From the NCBI RefSeq assembly GCF_024721305.1, contig NZ_JAMXOD010000001.1, positions 124,001 through 188,000 of the forward strand: DNA of 64,000 bases. Reading direction: 5' to 3'. Source of the stretch: Aequitasia blattaphilus. Lineage in GTDB: Bacteria > Bacillota > Clostridia > Lachnospirales > Lachnospiraceae. This document shows, one piece after another, positions 32,514 to 40,191 of the stretch (its first letter is position 1; each line of letters begins with the position of its first letter). Both the position numbers and the translations under genes were made by a program. The notes beneath the pieces are model-generated. The model had not been told where the DNA came from. It saw only the letters and a program-made list of their open reading frames with translations, and ran no database searches.

Positions 32514-34208
32514 ATGATGAAAATATTATTAATTGCAATTAATTCAAAGTACATACACTCAAATTTAGCTGTGTATAGCATCAAAGCCTATACAGAGCAG
32601 CATTGTCATGAAGAGAAAGCGGAGTTGATTATCAAAGAATATACAATCAATCAGCAGAAGGATGATATCTTGATGGACATCTACAAGGAGGGGGCAGATA
32701 TTCTAAGCTTCTCCTGCTATATTTGGAACATCGATTTTGTAACAGAGCTTGTAGGAGAACTAAAAAAAGTCAAATCTGGGACAGAAATATGGCTGGGTGG
32801 TCCGGAGGTGAGTTTTGATACCATTAATCGGATGGAAGGGAACAAGAATATTGATCTTATTATGGAGAAAGAAGGAGAAGAGACTTTCCTTGAATTAGTG
32901 GAGGGAAAAGAAAGAAAAAAGGTCAAAGGGATTACATATCGTGATTCACTGGGGAAAGTACAAAGAAATTCACCAAGAGAGATTATGGATATGAGCCGAA
33001 TTCCATTTGTATATGAGGATATGTCGCCATTTGAAAACAAGATTATTTACTACGAAAGCAGCAGAGGATGTCCTTTTTCATGTAGTTATTGTCTCTCATC
33101 GGTAGATAAGAAGTTGCGGTTCAGAGAAACGAATAAGGTATTAAACGAAATCAAAAAGTTTCTGGAAATGGAAATATCTCAGGTAAAATTTGTAGACAGA
33201 ACCTTTAATTGTAATCCGAATCATTCCAGAGAAATCCTGAAATTTATTCAAAAGAATGACAATAGAATTACGAATTTTCACTTTGAAATTGGAGCAGATT
33301 TGCTTCGGGAAGAAGATTTTCAAATCATTGAAAAAATGCGTCCAGGGCAAATTCAGTTTGAAATTGGGGTACAATCCACCAATGAAGATACACTAAAAGA
33401 AATCAGGCGAGTAATGAATTTTGACCAGGTGGCAGCCTGTGTGAGAAGAATTAAAGAATATAATAATACACATCTGCATTTAGATTTGATTGCCGGGCTT
33501 CCCTTTGAAGGAGTGGAGAGCTTTAAAAGATCATTTAACATGGTTTATGATTTGCATCCGGAGCAACTTCAGCTGGGATTTTTAAAGGTTTTAAAGGGCT
33601 CCTTTATGGAAGAAAATGCAAAAGAATATCAGCTCACGTATAAGAGTCATCCGCCTTATGAGGTTTTATCTACAAAATGGCTGTCTTATGATGAAGTTAT
33701 TAATCTTAAGAATGTGGAAAACGTTCTGGAGATATATTATAACAGTGGACAGTACAGAAATACGATAGGTGTCCTGGAAAAAGAGTTTCCAACCTATTAT
33801 GATTTTTATAGTCAGCTTGGTGCATTTTATGAAGAGCAAGGGTATAGCAAAGGACTTCATAAGCGAGGAAAGCAGTATGAAATCCTTTTGGATTTTGTCA
33901 GTGCAACAATGAACAAAGATATTGAAGAATATAGAGAGCTTCTTACATTGGACTATTATCTAAGAGAAAATGCAAAATCCAGACCAGAATTTTCTTTTCC
34001 GCCAGTGCTGTCCAAGGATGAGGTGGCAAAATTTTATGAAGAGGAGTCCAGCAATTATAGGTATTTAGAGAATTATCAGGGCTATGATAAGAATCAGATG
34101 AGAAAAATGACTCACTTAGAGAAGTTTCCTCTTCTTGGAAAGACCTATCTTTTTGACTACCGCAGGAGGAATCCGATGAATTATGAAGCAAGGACGTGGG
34201 AAATATGA
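32514..34208 (+). CDS. B12-binding radical SAM protein (DUF4080 type)
   Basis: A 564-residue protein. The N-terminal half is a cobalamin-binding fold (ILLIAINSKYIHSNLAVYSI to ELVGELKKVKSGTEIWLGGPEV). The radical SAM core follows with the cluster motif GCPFSCSYCLSS, and the C-terminal part has the DUF4080-like region. The reaction is unknown; relatives methylate or rearrange unactivated carbons, often in tRNA or lipid modification. Tandem ATGs at 32514 and 32517 are both possible. The stop overlaps the nth start by 4 bases (ATGA). Confidence 0.85.
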   Translation: MMKILLIAINSKYIHSNLAVYSIKAYTEQHCHEEKAELIIKEYTINQQKDDILMDIYKEGADILSFSCYIWNIDFVTELVGELKKVKSGTEIWLGGPEVSFDTINRMEGNKNIDLIMEKEGEETFLELVEGKERKKVKGITYRDSLGKVQRNSPREIMDMSRIPFVYEDMSPFENKIIYYESSRGCPFSCSYCLSSVDKKLRFRETNKVLNEIKKFLEMEISQVKFVDRTFNCNPNHSREILKFIQKNDNRITNFHFEIGADLLREEDFQIIEKMRPGQIQFEIGVQSTNEDTLKEIRRVMNFDQVAACVRRIKEYNNTHLHLDLIAGLPFEGVESFKRSFNMVYDLHPEQLQLGFLKVLKGSFMEENAKEYQLTYKSHPPYEVLSTKWLSYDEVINLKNVENVLEIYYNSGQYRNTIGVLEKEFPTYYDFYSQLGAFYEEQGYSKGLHKRGKQYEILLDFVSATMNKDIEEYRELLTLDYYLRENAKSRPEFSFPPVLSKDEVAKFYEEESSNYRYLENYQGYDKNQMRKMTHLEKFPLLGKTYLFDYRRRNPMNYEARTWEI

Positions 34209-34852
34209 TTAAGAAGAGAACAAAAGAAATTATTGAGATCTTTGATAAAGAATTCGGAACGACAATTGTGCATTATCTGGACTATGAAAATGCGTGGCAG
34301 CTACTAGTTGCCACAACTCTTAGTGCTCAGTGTACAGATGCCCGGGTAAATATTGTGACCAAGGAATTATTTAAAAAATATCCTTCGATAGATGCTTTGG
34401 CATCTGCAAATCTAAAAGATGTTGAAGAAATAATTCGCTCCACAGGTTTTTACCACAATAAGGCGAAAAATATTATTGGAAGTATGAAAGAAGTAAGAGA
34501 CCGCTTTCATGGTGTGGTGCCCAGTGGGATTGAGGAGCTGACTAGCTTGCCGGGAGTGGGAAGAAAAACGGCCAATGTAGTGCGTGGCAATATTTTTCAT
34601 GAACCTAGTGTGGTGGTAGATACCCATGTAAAAAGAGTTTCCAATCGTTTGAAGCTTACGAAAAATCAAGATCCAGTAAAAATAGAGATGGATTTGATGA
34701 AAGAATTACCAAAAGATCACTGGATTCTTTTTAATATACAGGCGATTGCATTTGGGCGCAAAATCTGTCATGCCAGAGGACCTAAGTGCGATATTTGCTC
34801 TTTCCAGCGCTATTGTAAAAAATATCAGGAAGATATGAAGGGAAAAATTTGA
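34205..34852 (+). CDS. nth: endonuclease III
   Basis: A base-excision repair glycosylase/AP lyase of 215 residues. The helix-hairpin-helix is LTSLPGVGRKTANVV with the catalytic Lys in GRKTA and Asp in VVDTHVKRVSNRL. The [4Fe-4S] loop is C-x6-C-x2-C-x5-C (CHARGPKCDICSFQRYC). The start at 34205 makes a 4-base overlap with the upstream gene; the GTG at 34196 is less likely. Confidence 0.95.
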   Translation: MIKKRTKEIIEIFDKEFGTTIVHYLDYENAWQLLVATTLSAQCTDARVNIVTKELFKKYPSIDALASANLKDVEEIIRSTGFYHNKAKNIIGSMKEVRDRFHGVVPSGIEELTSLPGVGRKTANVVRGNIFHEPSVVVDTHVKRVSNRLKLTKNQDPVKIEMDLMKELPKDHWILFNIQAIAFGRKICHARGPKCDICSFQRYCKKYQEDMKGKI

Positions 34853-34909
34853 TTTCTTACTATTTAACGTTTAGAATATAAGGAGTAAATTAAAGAAGGT
34901 GTAGGACGT

Positions 34910-35008
34910 ATGAATTTTAACAACAAACGAACAAAAAGAATTGTATCCATTGTAATTCTCGTTATTATTGCTGCAATGCTTTTGACAAGCATTGTTCCAT
35001 ATCTTTAG
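34910..35008 (+). CDS. 32-residue single-span membrane peptide
   Basis: A short open frame with a basic N-terminus (MNFNNKRTKR) and one hydrophobic helix of about 20 residues ending SIVPYL. GAAGGTGTAGGA lies at the right distance before the ATG. It sits 14 bases before the VanW gene and is transcribed with it. Small basic-plus-helix peptides of this kind are common in Clostridia and usually lack a known role. The coding call rests on the ribosome site and membrane topology. Confidence 0.6.
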   Translation: MNFNNKRTKRIVSIVILVIIAAMLLTSIVPYL

Positions 35009-35022
35009 AGGCTGAATGAATC

Positions 35023-36549
35023 ATGGGGAAAATCAGTCAGCAAAAAAAGAGAATGGAAAGAAGAAAACGGATGAGGCGAAAAAGACAAATTGCTCTTTTT
35101 GGCCTTATTTGTGTTATCGCAATAATCATTTTTGGAATTATTACAATAAGTACCTATAAATACGTAAAAAATCATACAGATGATAAAATATGTAATAATA
35201 TATACGTAGATGACATTAATATTTCTGGAAAAACTAAAAAAGAAGCAAAAAAAATTGTGAACGAGCATTTGGAGGAGGTAAAAGCCGCAAATGTTACGGT
35301 TTTAGTGGGAGAACAGGAGGTTGTTCTGCCTTTAAGTGCATTGGGGATTCAATATAAGGAGCTGGACAAAACCTTGGAAGATGCGGTAAATTATGGAACT
35401 AAGGGAAATATATATTCCCGATATTTCCAGTTGAAGAAGCTGGAAAAGGAAAAGAAGACTTTTCCAATCCTATTTACTTTGGATGAAGGTGCTGGAAAAG
35501 AACAGATACAAAGCATGGTTTATCCACTCAGTAATTTTGCGAAAAATGCAACTTTAATTGTGGAAGGGGATACAATTAAGGTGGAAAAGGAAGTGGATGG
35601 AACGAAGGTTGATGTGGACAAAACCTTCCAGAAGATGATACAGAAGTTGAACAATGCATGGGATCACAATGATTTTAGAATGAAGGCAAAGATTGTGGAA
35701 GATGTACCAAGTGTGAAAGAGGAAGATTTGAAAGATATCAAAGATTCCTTAGGAAGCTTTTCAACGGATGTGGGGTATGGTGATAACAGAGTCAATAATA
35801 TTCGAGTCGGTGTCCAGCGGACACTGGGCTTTCTTCTCCCTCCGGGAGAAGAATATTCCTTTTTGGAAAAAGCAATGCCTTTTACCGAAGAAAGCGGCTA
35901 CCTTCCGGCGGGAACCTACGAAGGTGGAGAGGTAGTAGATAGCTTAGGAGGCGGGATTTGTCAGGTATCGACAACTCTATACAATGCACTTTTGTATGCA
36001 GAACTGGAAATGGTAGAGCGCTATCCTCATTCCATGACAGTACCTTATGTAAAGCCATCAAGGGATGCAGCAATCGCTGAAGATGCTTTAGACTTGGTAT
36101 TTAAAAATAACTATGATTACCCCATTTATGTTTATGGTGAAATTACACCGGAGAACCAGCTTTCAATAGTGGTTTACGGAAAAGAAACCAGAGACCCGGG
36201 ACGAAGAGTAGAATACGAAAGTGAGGTAGTTTCAACAGAAGATTATCAAACAACCTATGTGGAAGATTATCAATCTCCAATAGGCTCTACTATGGCAAGT
36301 GGAAATGCAAGTACAGGAATTGAAGCGCGATTGTGGAAGATTGTATATGAGAATGAAGTTGAGGTTTCCAGAGATGTGGCAAACAATAGTCATTACCAGA
36401 GATCGGATCGAGTGGTGAAAGTTGGTACCGCATCGGAGAACCCAAATGCCAGTAGTCTTGTAAGGAGTGCGATTTCATCTCAGGATTCAACTGCTATAGC
36501 CAATGCAATCTCACAGGCTGCAAGCATGGAAACGGGAACGGGAGAGTAG
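35023..36549 (+). CDS. VanW-family cell-wall-associated protein
   Basis: A 508-residue protein with a cytosolic Lys/Arg-rich start, one membrane segment (about 20-45) and a long extracytoplasmic part. It contains two peptidoglycan-binding-like (PG_binding_4) repeats, then the VanW domain (AGTYEGGEVVDSLGGGICQVS, with YPHSMTVPYVKPSRDAAI) and a Ser/Thr-rich tail. VanW proteins occur in vancomycin clusters but are mostly general envelope proteins; no other van gene is nearby. Likely role: L,D-bond or wall-polymer interaction at the cell surface, not established. Confidence 0.85.
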   Translation: MGKISQQKKRMERRKRMRRKRQIALFGLICVIAIIIFGIITISTYKYVKNHTDDKICNNIYVDDINISGKTKKEAKKIVNEHLEEVKAANVTVLVGEQEVVLPLSALGIQYKELDKTLEDAVNYGTKGNIYSRYFQLKKLEKEKKTFPILFTLDEGAGKEQIQSMVYPLSNFAKNATLIVEGDTIKVEKEVDGTKVDVDKTFQKMIQKLNNAWDHNDFRMKAKIVEDVPSVKEEDLKDIKDSLGSFSTDVGYGDNRVNNIRVGVQRTLGFLLPPGEEYSFLEKAMPFTEESGYLPAGTYEGGEVVDSLGGGICQVSTTLYNALLYAELEMVERYPHSMTVPYVKPSRDAAIAEDALDLVFKNNYDYPIYVYGEITPENQLSIVVYGKETRDPGRRVEYESEVVSTEDYQTTYVEDYQSPIGSTMASGNASTGIEARLWKIVYENEVEVSRDVANNSHYQRSDRVVKVGTASENPNASSLVRSAISSQDSTAIANAISQAASMETGTGE

Positions 36550-36554
36550 AGAAA

Positions 36555-37070
36555 ATGGAAATCATATTGGGAAATTACGCCGGACTTTTCGGTACAATTC
36601 AATTGGTAAAGGAAAAAGAGGCAGAGTTGAGTCTTCGTTTTCCAGGGTTTTTTCTGAAAAATATTTTGGAGATTGAGCCTTTCTGGGAAAAAAATGTGAA
36701 AGAGTATATAAAGCATATACCGGATACCTTTGTCATAAATGGAGGTAGAGGAGGTATATATGCGGCACTGTATCAGCTTTCCATTCAACAAAAGACAGGG
36801 TTTGAAATCTATTTAAAGGAGATTCCGATTTGCCAGGAAACCATAGAAATTACAGAGGTTTGGGGATTAAATCCCTATTGTTTAAATGCAAAAGGATGCG
36901 TTGCGATTGCAACGAAAAATGGAGAAGAGGTTTTAAAGGAATTAAGAAAAGAACAGATCATTAGTGCTCGGGTTGGAGGTTTTACCAAGGGAAAGGAACG
37001 TAAAATTTTCGTTGGTGAAAGTTGGAAACGCATTAATAAACCGGGAATTGATGAATTGGAAAGAATCTGA
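36555..37070 (+). CDS. stand-alone AIR-synthase-like C-terminal domain protein
   Basis: A 171-residue protein resembling the C-terminal half of the AIRS/HypE/SelD superfamily (TFVINGGRGGIYAALYQLSI, GLNPYCLNAKGCVAIAT, and ISARVGGFTKGKE). The N-terminal ATP-binding half is missing, so it cannot be a complete synthase. It could pair with another protein or act as a ligand-binding module. It lies between VanW and the Lrp regulator, with short gaps on each side. Confidence 0.55.
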   Translation: MEIILGNYAGLFGTIQLVKEKEAELSLRFPGFFLKNILEIEPFWEKNVKEYIKHIPDTFVINGGRGGIYAALYQLSIQQKTGFEIYLKEIPICQETIEITEVWGLNPYCLNAKGCVAIATKNGEEVLKELRKEQIISARVGGFTKGKERKIFVGESWKRINKPGIDELERI

Positions 37071-37082
37071 GGAAGGAAAGAC

Positions 37083-37574
37083 ATGGAAAAGGTAAGAAAA
37101 TCAATATTAAAATATATAGAAAAGAATAGCCGTGTGGATTTAAAGGAGCTGGCAATTTTAATCGGAAGTGATGAGATTACAGTGGTAAATGAACTGGCTG
37201 GAATGGAACAAGAAGGGATTATCAAGGGATTTCATACCCTTATTGACTGGTCAAGGACAGGAGTAGAAAGAGTAACTGCTCTTATCGAAGTGCGAGTGAC
37301 ACCAACCAGGGGAGAGGGATTTGACAAGTTAGCAAAGAGAATCTGCAAGTATCCAGAAGTGACATCTGCGTATCTTATTTCTGGTGCGTATGATTTGCTT
37401 ATTACATTGGAGGGCAAGACGTTACTGGAGATATCCACTTTCGTTTCTGAAAGACTTTCTCCAATGGAGGATGTAATGAGTACGGCAACCCATTTTATCT
37501 TAAAAAAATATAAAGATTATGGAATCACTATGTTTAGCAGCGAGAAAGCGGAAAGGATGCCGGTGACCCCCTAA
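37083..37574 (+). CDS. Lrp/AsnC-family regulator
   Basis: A 163-residue regulator with an N-terminal HTH (DLKELAILIGSDEITVVNELAGMEQ) and a RAM/AsnC ligand domain (VTPTRGEGFDKLAKRICKYP and SGAYDLLITLEGK). Members respond to amino acids. The stop and the start of the downstream aminotransferase share a base (TAATG), so it is probably a specific partner of that gene. Confidence 0.85.
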   Translation: MEKVRKSILKYIEKNSRVDLKELAILIGSDEITVVNELAGMEQEGIIKGFHTLIDWSRTGVERVTALIEVRVTPTRGEGFDKLAKRICKYPEVTSAYLISGAYDLLITLEGKTLLEISTFVSERLSPMEDVMSTATHFILKKYKDYGITMFSSEKAERMPVTP

Positions 37575-38746
37575 TGAGAAATCCATTGTCAGATAAAGTA
37601 ACAGCAATTAAGCCATCGGGAATCCGAAAGTTTTTTGACTTGGTAAGTGAAATGCCAGATGCCATTTCACTAGGGGTAGGAGAACCCGATTTTGAAACAC
37701 CTTGGCGCATTAGAGAAGAGGGAATTTATACGTTAGAAAAAGGAAAAACCTTCTATACGTCAAATGCAGGGTTAAAGGAACTAAAGGATGAAATTGGGAA
37801 ATATTTGAAGCGTAAAATAAAGGTAAAGTATAAATCAGAGGAGATTTTGGTGACGGTAGGAGGAAGTGAAGGGATTGACTTAGCATTCCGTGCTATGTTG
37901 GATCAGGGTGATGAGGTATTGATTCCCCAGCCGAGCTTTGTATCTTATCTTCCTTGCGTTAGCCTTGCAGGGGGAACTCCTGTTGTAATTGATTTGCAGG
38001 AGAAAAATGACTTTAAGCTGACGAAGGAAGAATTAGAGGCAGCCATTACGCCTAAGACAAAAATGTTGGTAATGCCTTATCCGAATAACCCAACGGGTGC
38101 AATTATGACTAGAGAAGAACTGGAGCCGATTGCAGAGCTAGTGAAAGAACATGACCTTTATGTATTGTCGGATGAAATCTATAGTGAGCTGACTTATGGA
38201 CAGGAGCATACATCAATCGCATCTCTTCCAGAAATGAAAGAAAGAACTTTAATTATTAATGGATTTTCAAAAAGCTATGCCATGACTGGATGGAGACTGG
38301 GGTATATCTGCGGACCTGGAAATATTGTGGAACAAATGCTTAAGATTCATCAGTTTGCAATTATGTGTGCGCCAACGAATAGCCAGTATGCGGCAATAGA
38401 AGCACTAAAGCATTGTGATAAAGATGTGAAGGAAATGAGAACCGCCTATAATCAAAGAAGAAGATTTTTAATGCATTCATTTGAAAAAATGGGATTGCAA
38501 TGCTTTGAACCTTTTGGAGCTTTTTATGTATTTCCAAGTATTCAAGAATTCAATATGACTTCTGAGGAATTTGCAACCAGGCTTTTGGAGGAAGAAAAGG
38601 TGGCAGTGATACCGGGAACGGCATTTGGTGAATGTGGAGAAGGTTTCTTACGTGTATCTTACGCCTATTCTATTGACAGCTTAAAGATTGCGATGGAAAG
38701 ACTGGCGTGTTTTATTAGTCGATTAAGAGAAGAGGAAAGAGCATGA
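37574..38746 (+). CDS. class I/II PLP aminotransferase
   Basis: A 390-residue fold-type I aminotransferase. The PLP Lys lies in NGFSKSYAMTGWRLGY; YPNNPTGAIMTREEL, LSDEIYSELTY and the C-terminal FLRVSYAYSIDSL Arg complete the active site. It resembles PatA/AspC-like enzymes acting on aspartate or aromatic amino acids. Coupled to the Lrp gene and to trmL (4-base overlap). The preferred substrate cannot be assigned. Confidence 0.9.
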   Translation: MRNPLSDKVTAIKPSGIRKFFDLVSEMPDAISLGVGEPDFETPWRIREEGIYTLEKGKTFYTSNAGLKELKDEIGKYLKRKIKVKYKSEEILVTVGGSEGIDLAFRAMLDQGDEVLIPQPSFVSYLPCVSLAGGTPVVIDLQEKNDFKLTKEELEAAITPKTKMLVMPYPNNPTGAIMTREELEPIAELVKEHDLYVLSDEIYSELTYGQEHTSIASLPEMKERTLIINGFSKSYAMTGWRLGYICGPGNIVEQMLKIHQFAIMCAPTNSQYAAIEALKHCDKDVKEMRTAYNQRRRFLMHSFEKMGLQCFEPFGAFYVFPSIQEFNMTSEEFATRLLEEEKVAVIPGTAFGECGEGFLRVSYAYSIDSLKIAMERLACFISRLREEERA

Positions 38747-39234
38747 TACACATTGTATTATTAGAACCGGAAATACCGGCTAATACCGGGAATATTGGAA
38801 GAACTTGTGTGGCTACAGGTACGAAACTGCATTTGATTGAGCCTCTTGGATTTCGATTAAATGAAAAGAATCTAAAGCGGGCGGGAATGGACTACTGGAA
38901 AGATTTAGATGTAGCCACTTACATTAATTTTGAAGATTTTATGGAGAAAAACAATTCACCAAAGCTTTACATGGCAACGACAAAGGCAAAACAGACTTAT
39001 GCAGAGGTAGAATATGATTCGGACTGCTATATTATGTTTGGAAAAGAAAGTGCCGGAATTCCGGAGAGTTTATTAAAAGGCAATATGGAAAATTGCATAC
39101 GAATCCCTATGAGCGGAGACAGTAGGTCTCTCAATCTAGGGAATTCTGTAGCAATTATTTTATACGAAGCGTTAAGGCAAAAGGGATTTGCAGACCTTCG
39201 AATGGAAGGCGAACTTCACGGAACAAAGGAATAG
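38743..39234 (+). CDS. trmL: tRNA (cytidine/uridine-34-2'-O)-methyltransferase
   Basis: A 163-residue SPOUT methyltransferase. Motif 1 is VLLEPEIPANTGNIGRTC, motif 2 IMFGKESAGIPE and motif 3 IPMSGDSRSLNLGNSVAI, the knot that binds AdoMet. TrmL methylates the wobble ribose of tRNA-Leu isoacceptors. It overlaps the aminotransferase by 4 bases. The converging EamA gene follows after 9 bases with no visible terminator. Confidence 0.93.
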   Translation: MIHIVLLEPEIPANTGNIGRTCVATGTKLHLIEPLGFRLNEKNLKRAGMDYWKDLDVATYINFEDFMEKNNSPKLYMATTKAKQTYAEVEYDSDCYIMFGKESAGIPESLLKGNMENCIRIPMSGDSRSLNLGNSVAIILYEALRQKGFADLRMEGELHGTKE

Positions 39235-39243
39235 AGTCGTGTT

Positions 39244-40191
39244 TTAGTTTTTTTCTCGGTTTACAATCACAATTCCTACGCTGACCATCAGAAGTGCTAA
39301 GATATTTTGAACCGATAGGATTCTCTCCCCCAGAAGGAGACCGGATAAGAAGACGCCAAAAACCGGGATCGTAAATCCGAAAATGGCGACCTTTCCAACG
39401 GGATTGTATTTTAAAAGCATGGACCAAAGGCTAAAAGCAACAGCCGTAAGGAGCCCAAGATAGAGGAAAAGTAAAGCAGACTTGGGTGTGAACCCGCCTA
39501 CGTTCCCGCCTAAAATCAAACCAAGAGCAATCAAAAGGAAGCTCCCAAACAGAAGCTGAAAGGCTGTAATTGTAATGGGGCTTTCTTTTTTTGAAATCAT
39601 TTTCAGGGTAACGGTACTGGTTCCATAGAGAATGGAGCAAAGTAGAATAAGCCCTTCACCGTTCCATGCAAATCCGCCTCCCATTTCACCGGAAGACAGA
39701 TTGACCACAATCACGCCCAAAAGACCGAATATACAGCCGATTACCTTCTTGCCGGTCATCTTCTCGGATTTCAAGAGGAAGTGAGCGACAATAATAGAGA
39801 CGAATCCATTTGTGGCATTAATAATGGAGCCCTTTGCTCCTGTTGTATGAGCAAGACCAATGTAAAAACAGATGTACTGCAGAGTAGTCTGTAATAGTCC
39901 CTGACCGAAAATATACGGAATGGAAGAGGGCTTCATACGAAGAACCCTCTTTTCCAAAATGCTTCCAATCACAAAGACGATGATTCCTGCCAGAAGAAAG
40001 CGATACCCGGCAAAGAGTATCTGACTTCCGGCGCCTTTGATTTGAAACCATTGATATCCTATTTTGATAGCGGGGAAAGCACTCCCCCATAGGCAGCAGC
40101 ACAAGGATGCAAGTAAAAAAATAACTACGGGATTTGTAAATCCACTTTTTCGTTTAGTTGAAGCTTTGTTCTGTTCGGTTAATGATTTCAT
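39244..40191 (-). CDS. EamA/DMT-family transporter
   Basis: A 315-residue membrane protein with ten predicted segments in two EamA repeats (CLWGSAFPAIKIGYQW in the first, and LLCSILYGTSTVTLKM in the second). It is the last gene of the hypE-hypD operon and its start (AAGGA site 9 bases ahead) overlaps the end of hypD by 38 bases. The family exports or imports amino acids and small metabolites. Hydroxyproline uptake or export of a product is a reasonable guess from position only. Confidence 0.85.
   Translation of the reverse strand: MKSLTEQNKASTKRKSGFTNPVVIFLLASLCCCLWGSAFPAIKIGYQWFQIKGAGSQILFAGYRFLLAGIIVFVIGSILEKRVLRMKPSSIPYIFGQGLLQTTLQYICFYIGLAHTTGAKGSIINATNGFVSIIVAHFLLKSEKMTGKKVIGCIFGLLGVIVVNLSSGEMGGGFAWNGEGLILLCSILYGTSTVTLKMISKKESPITITAFQLLFGSFLLIALGLILGGNVGGFTPKSALLFLYLGLLTAVAFSLWSMLLKYNPVGKVAIFGFTIPVFGVFLSGLLLGERILSVQNILALLMVSVGIVIVNREKN

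Noticed and set aside
35023-36549. VanW as evidence of vancomycin resistance, together with ddl
   Set aside because: No vanH, vanX, vanR or vanS-like genes are present, the ddl omega-loop Tyr fits D-Ala, and VanW proteins are common without resistance.
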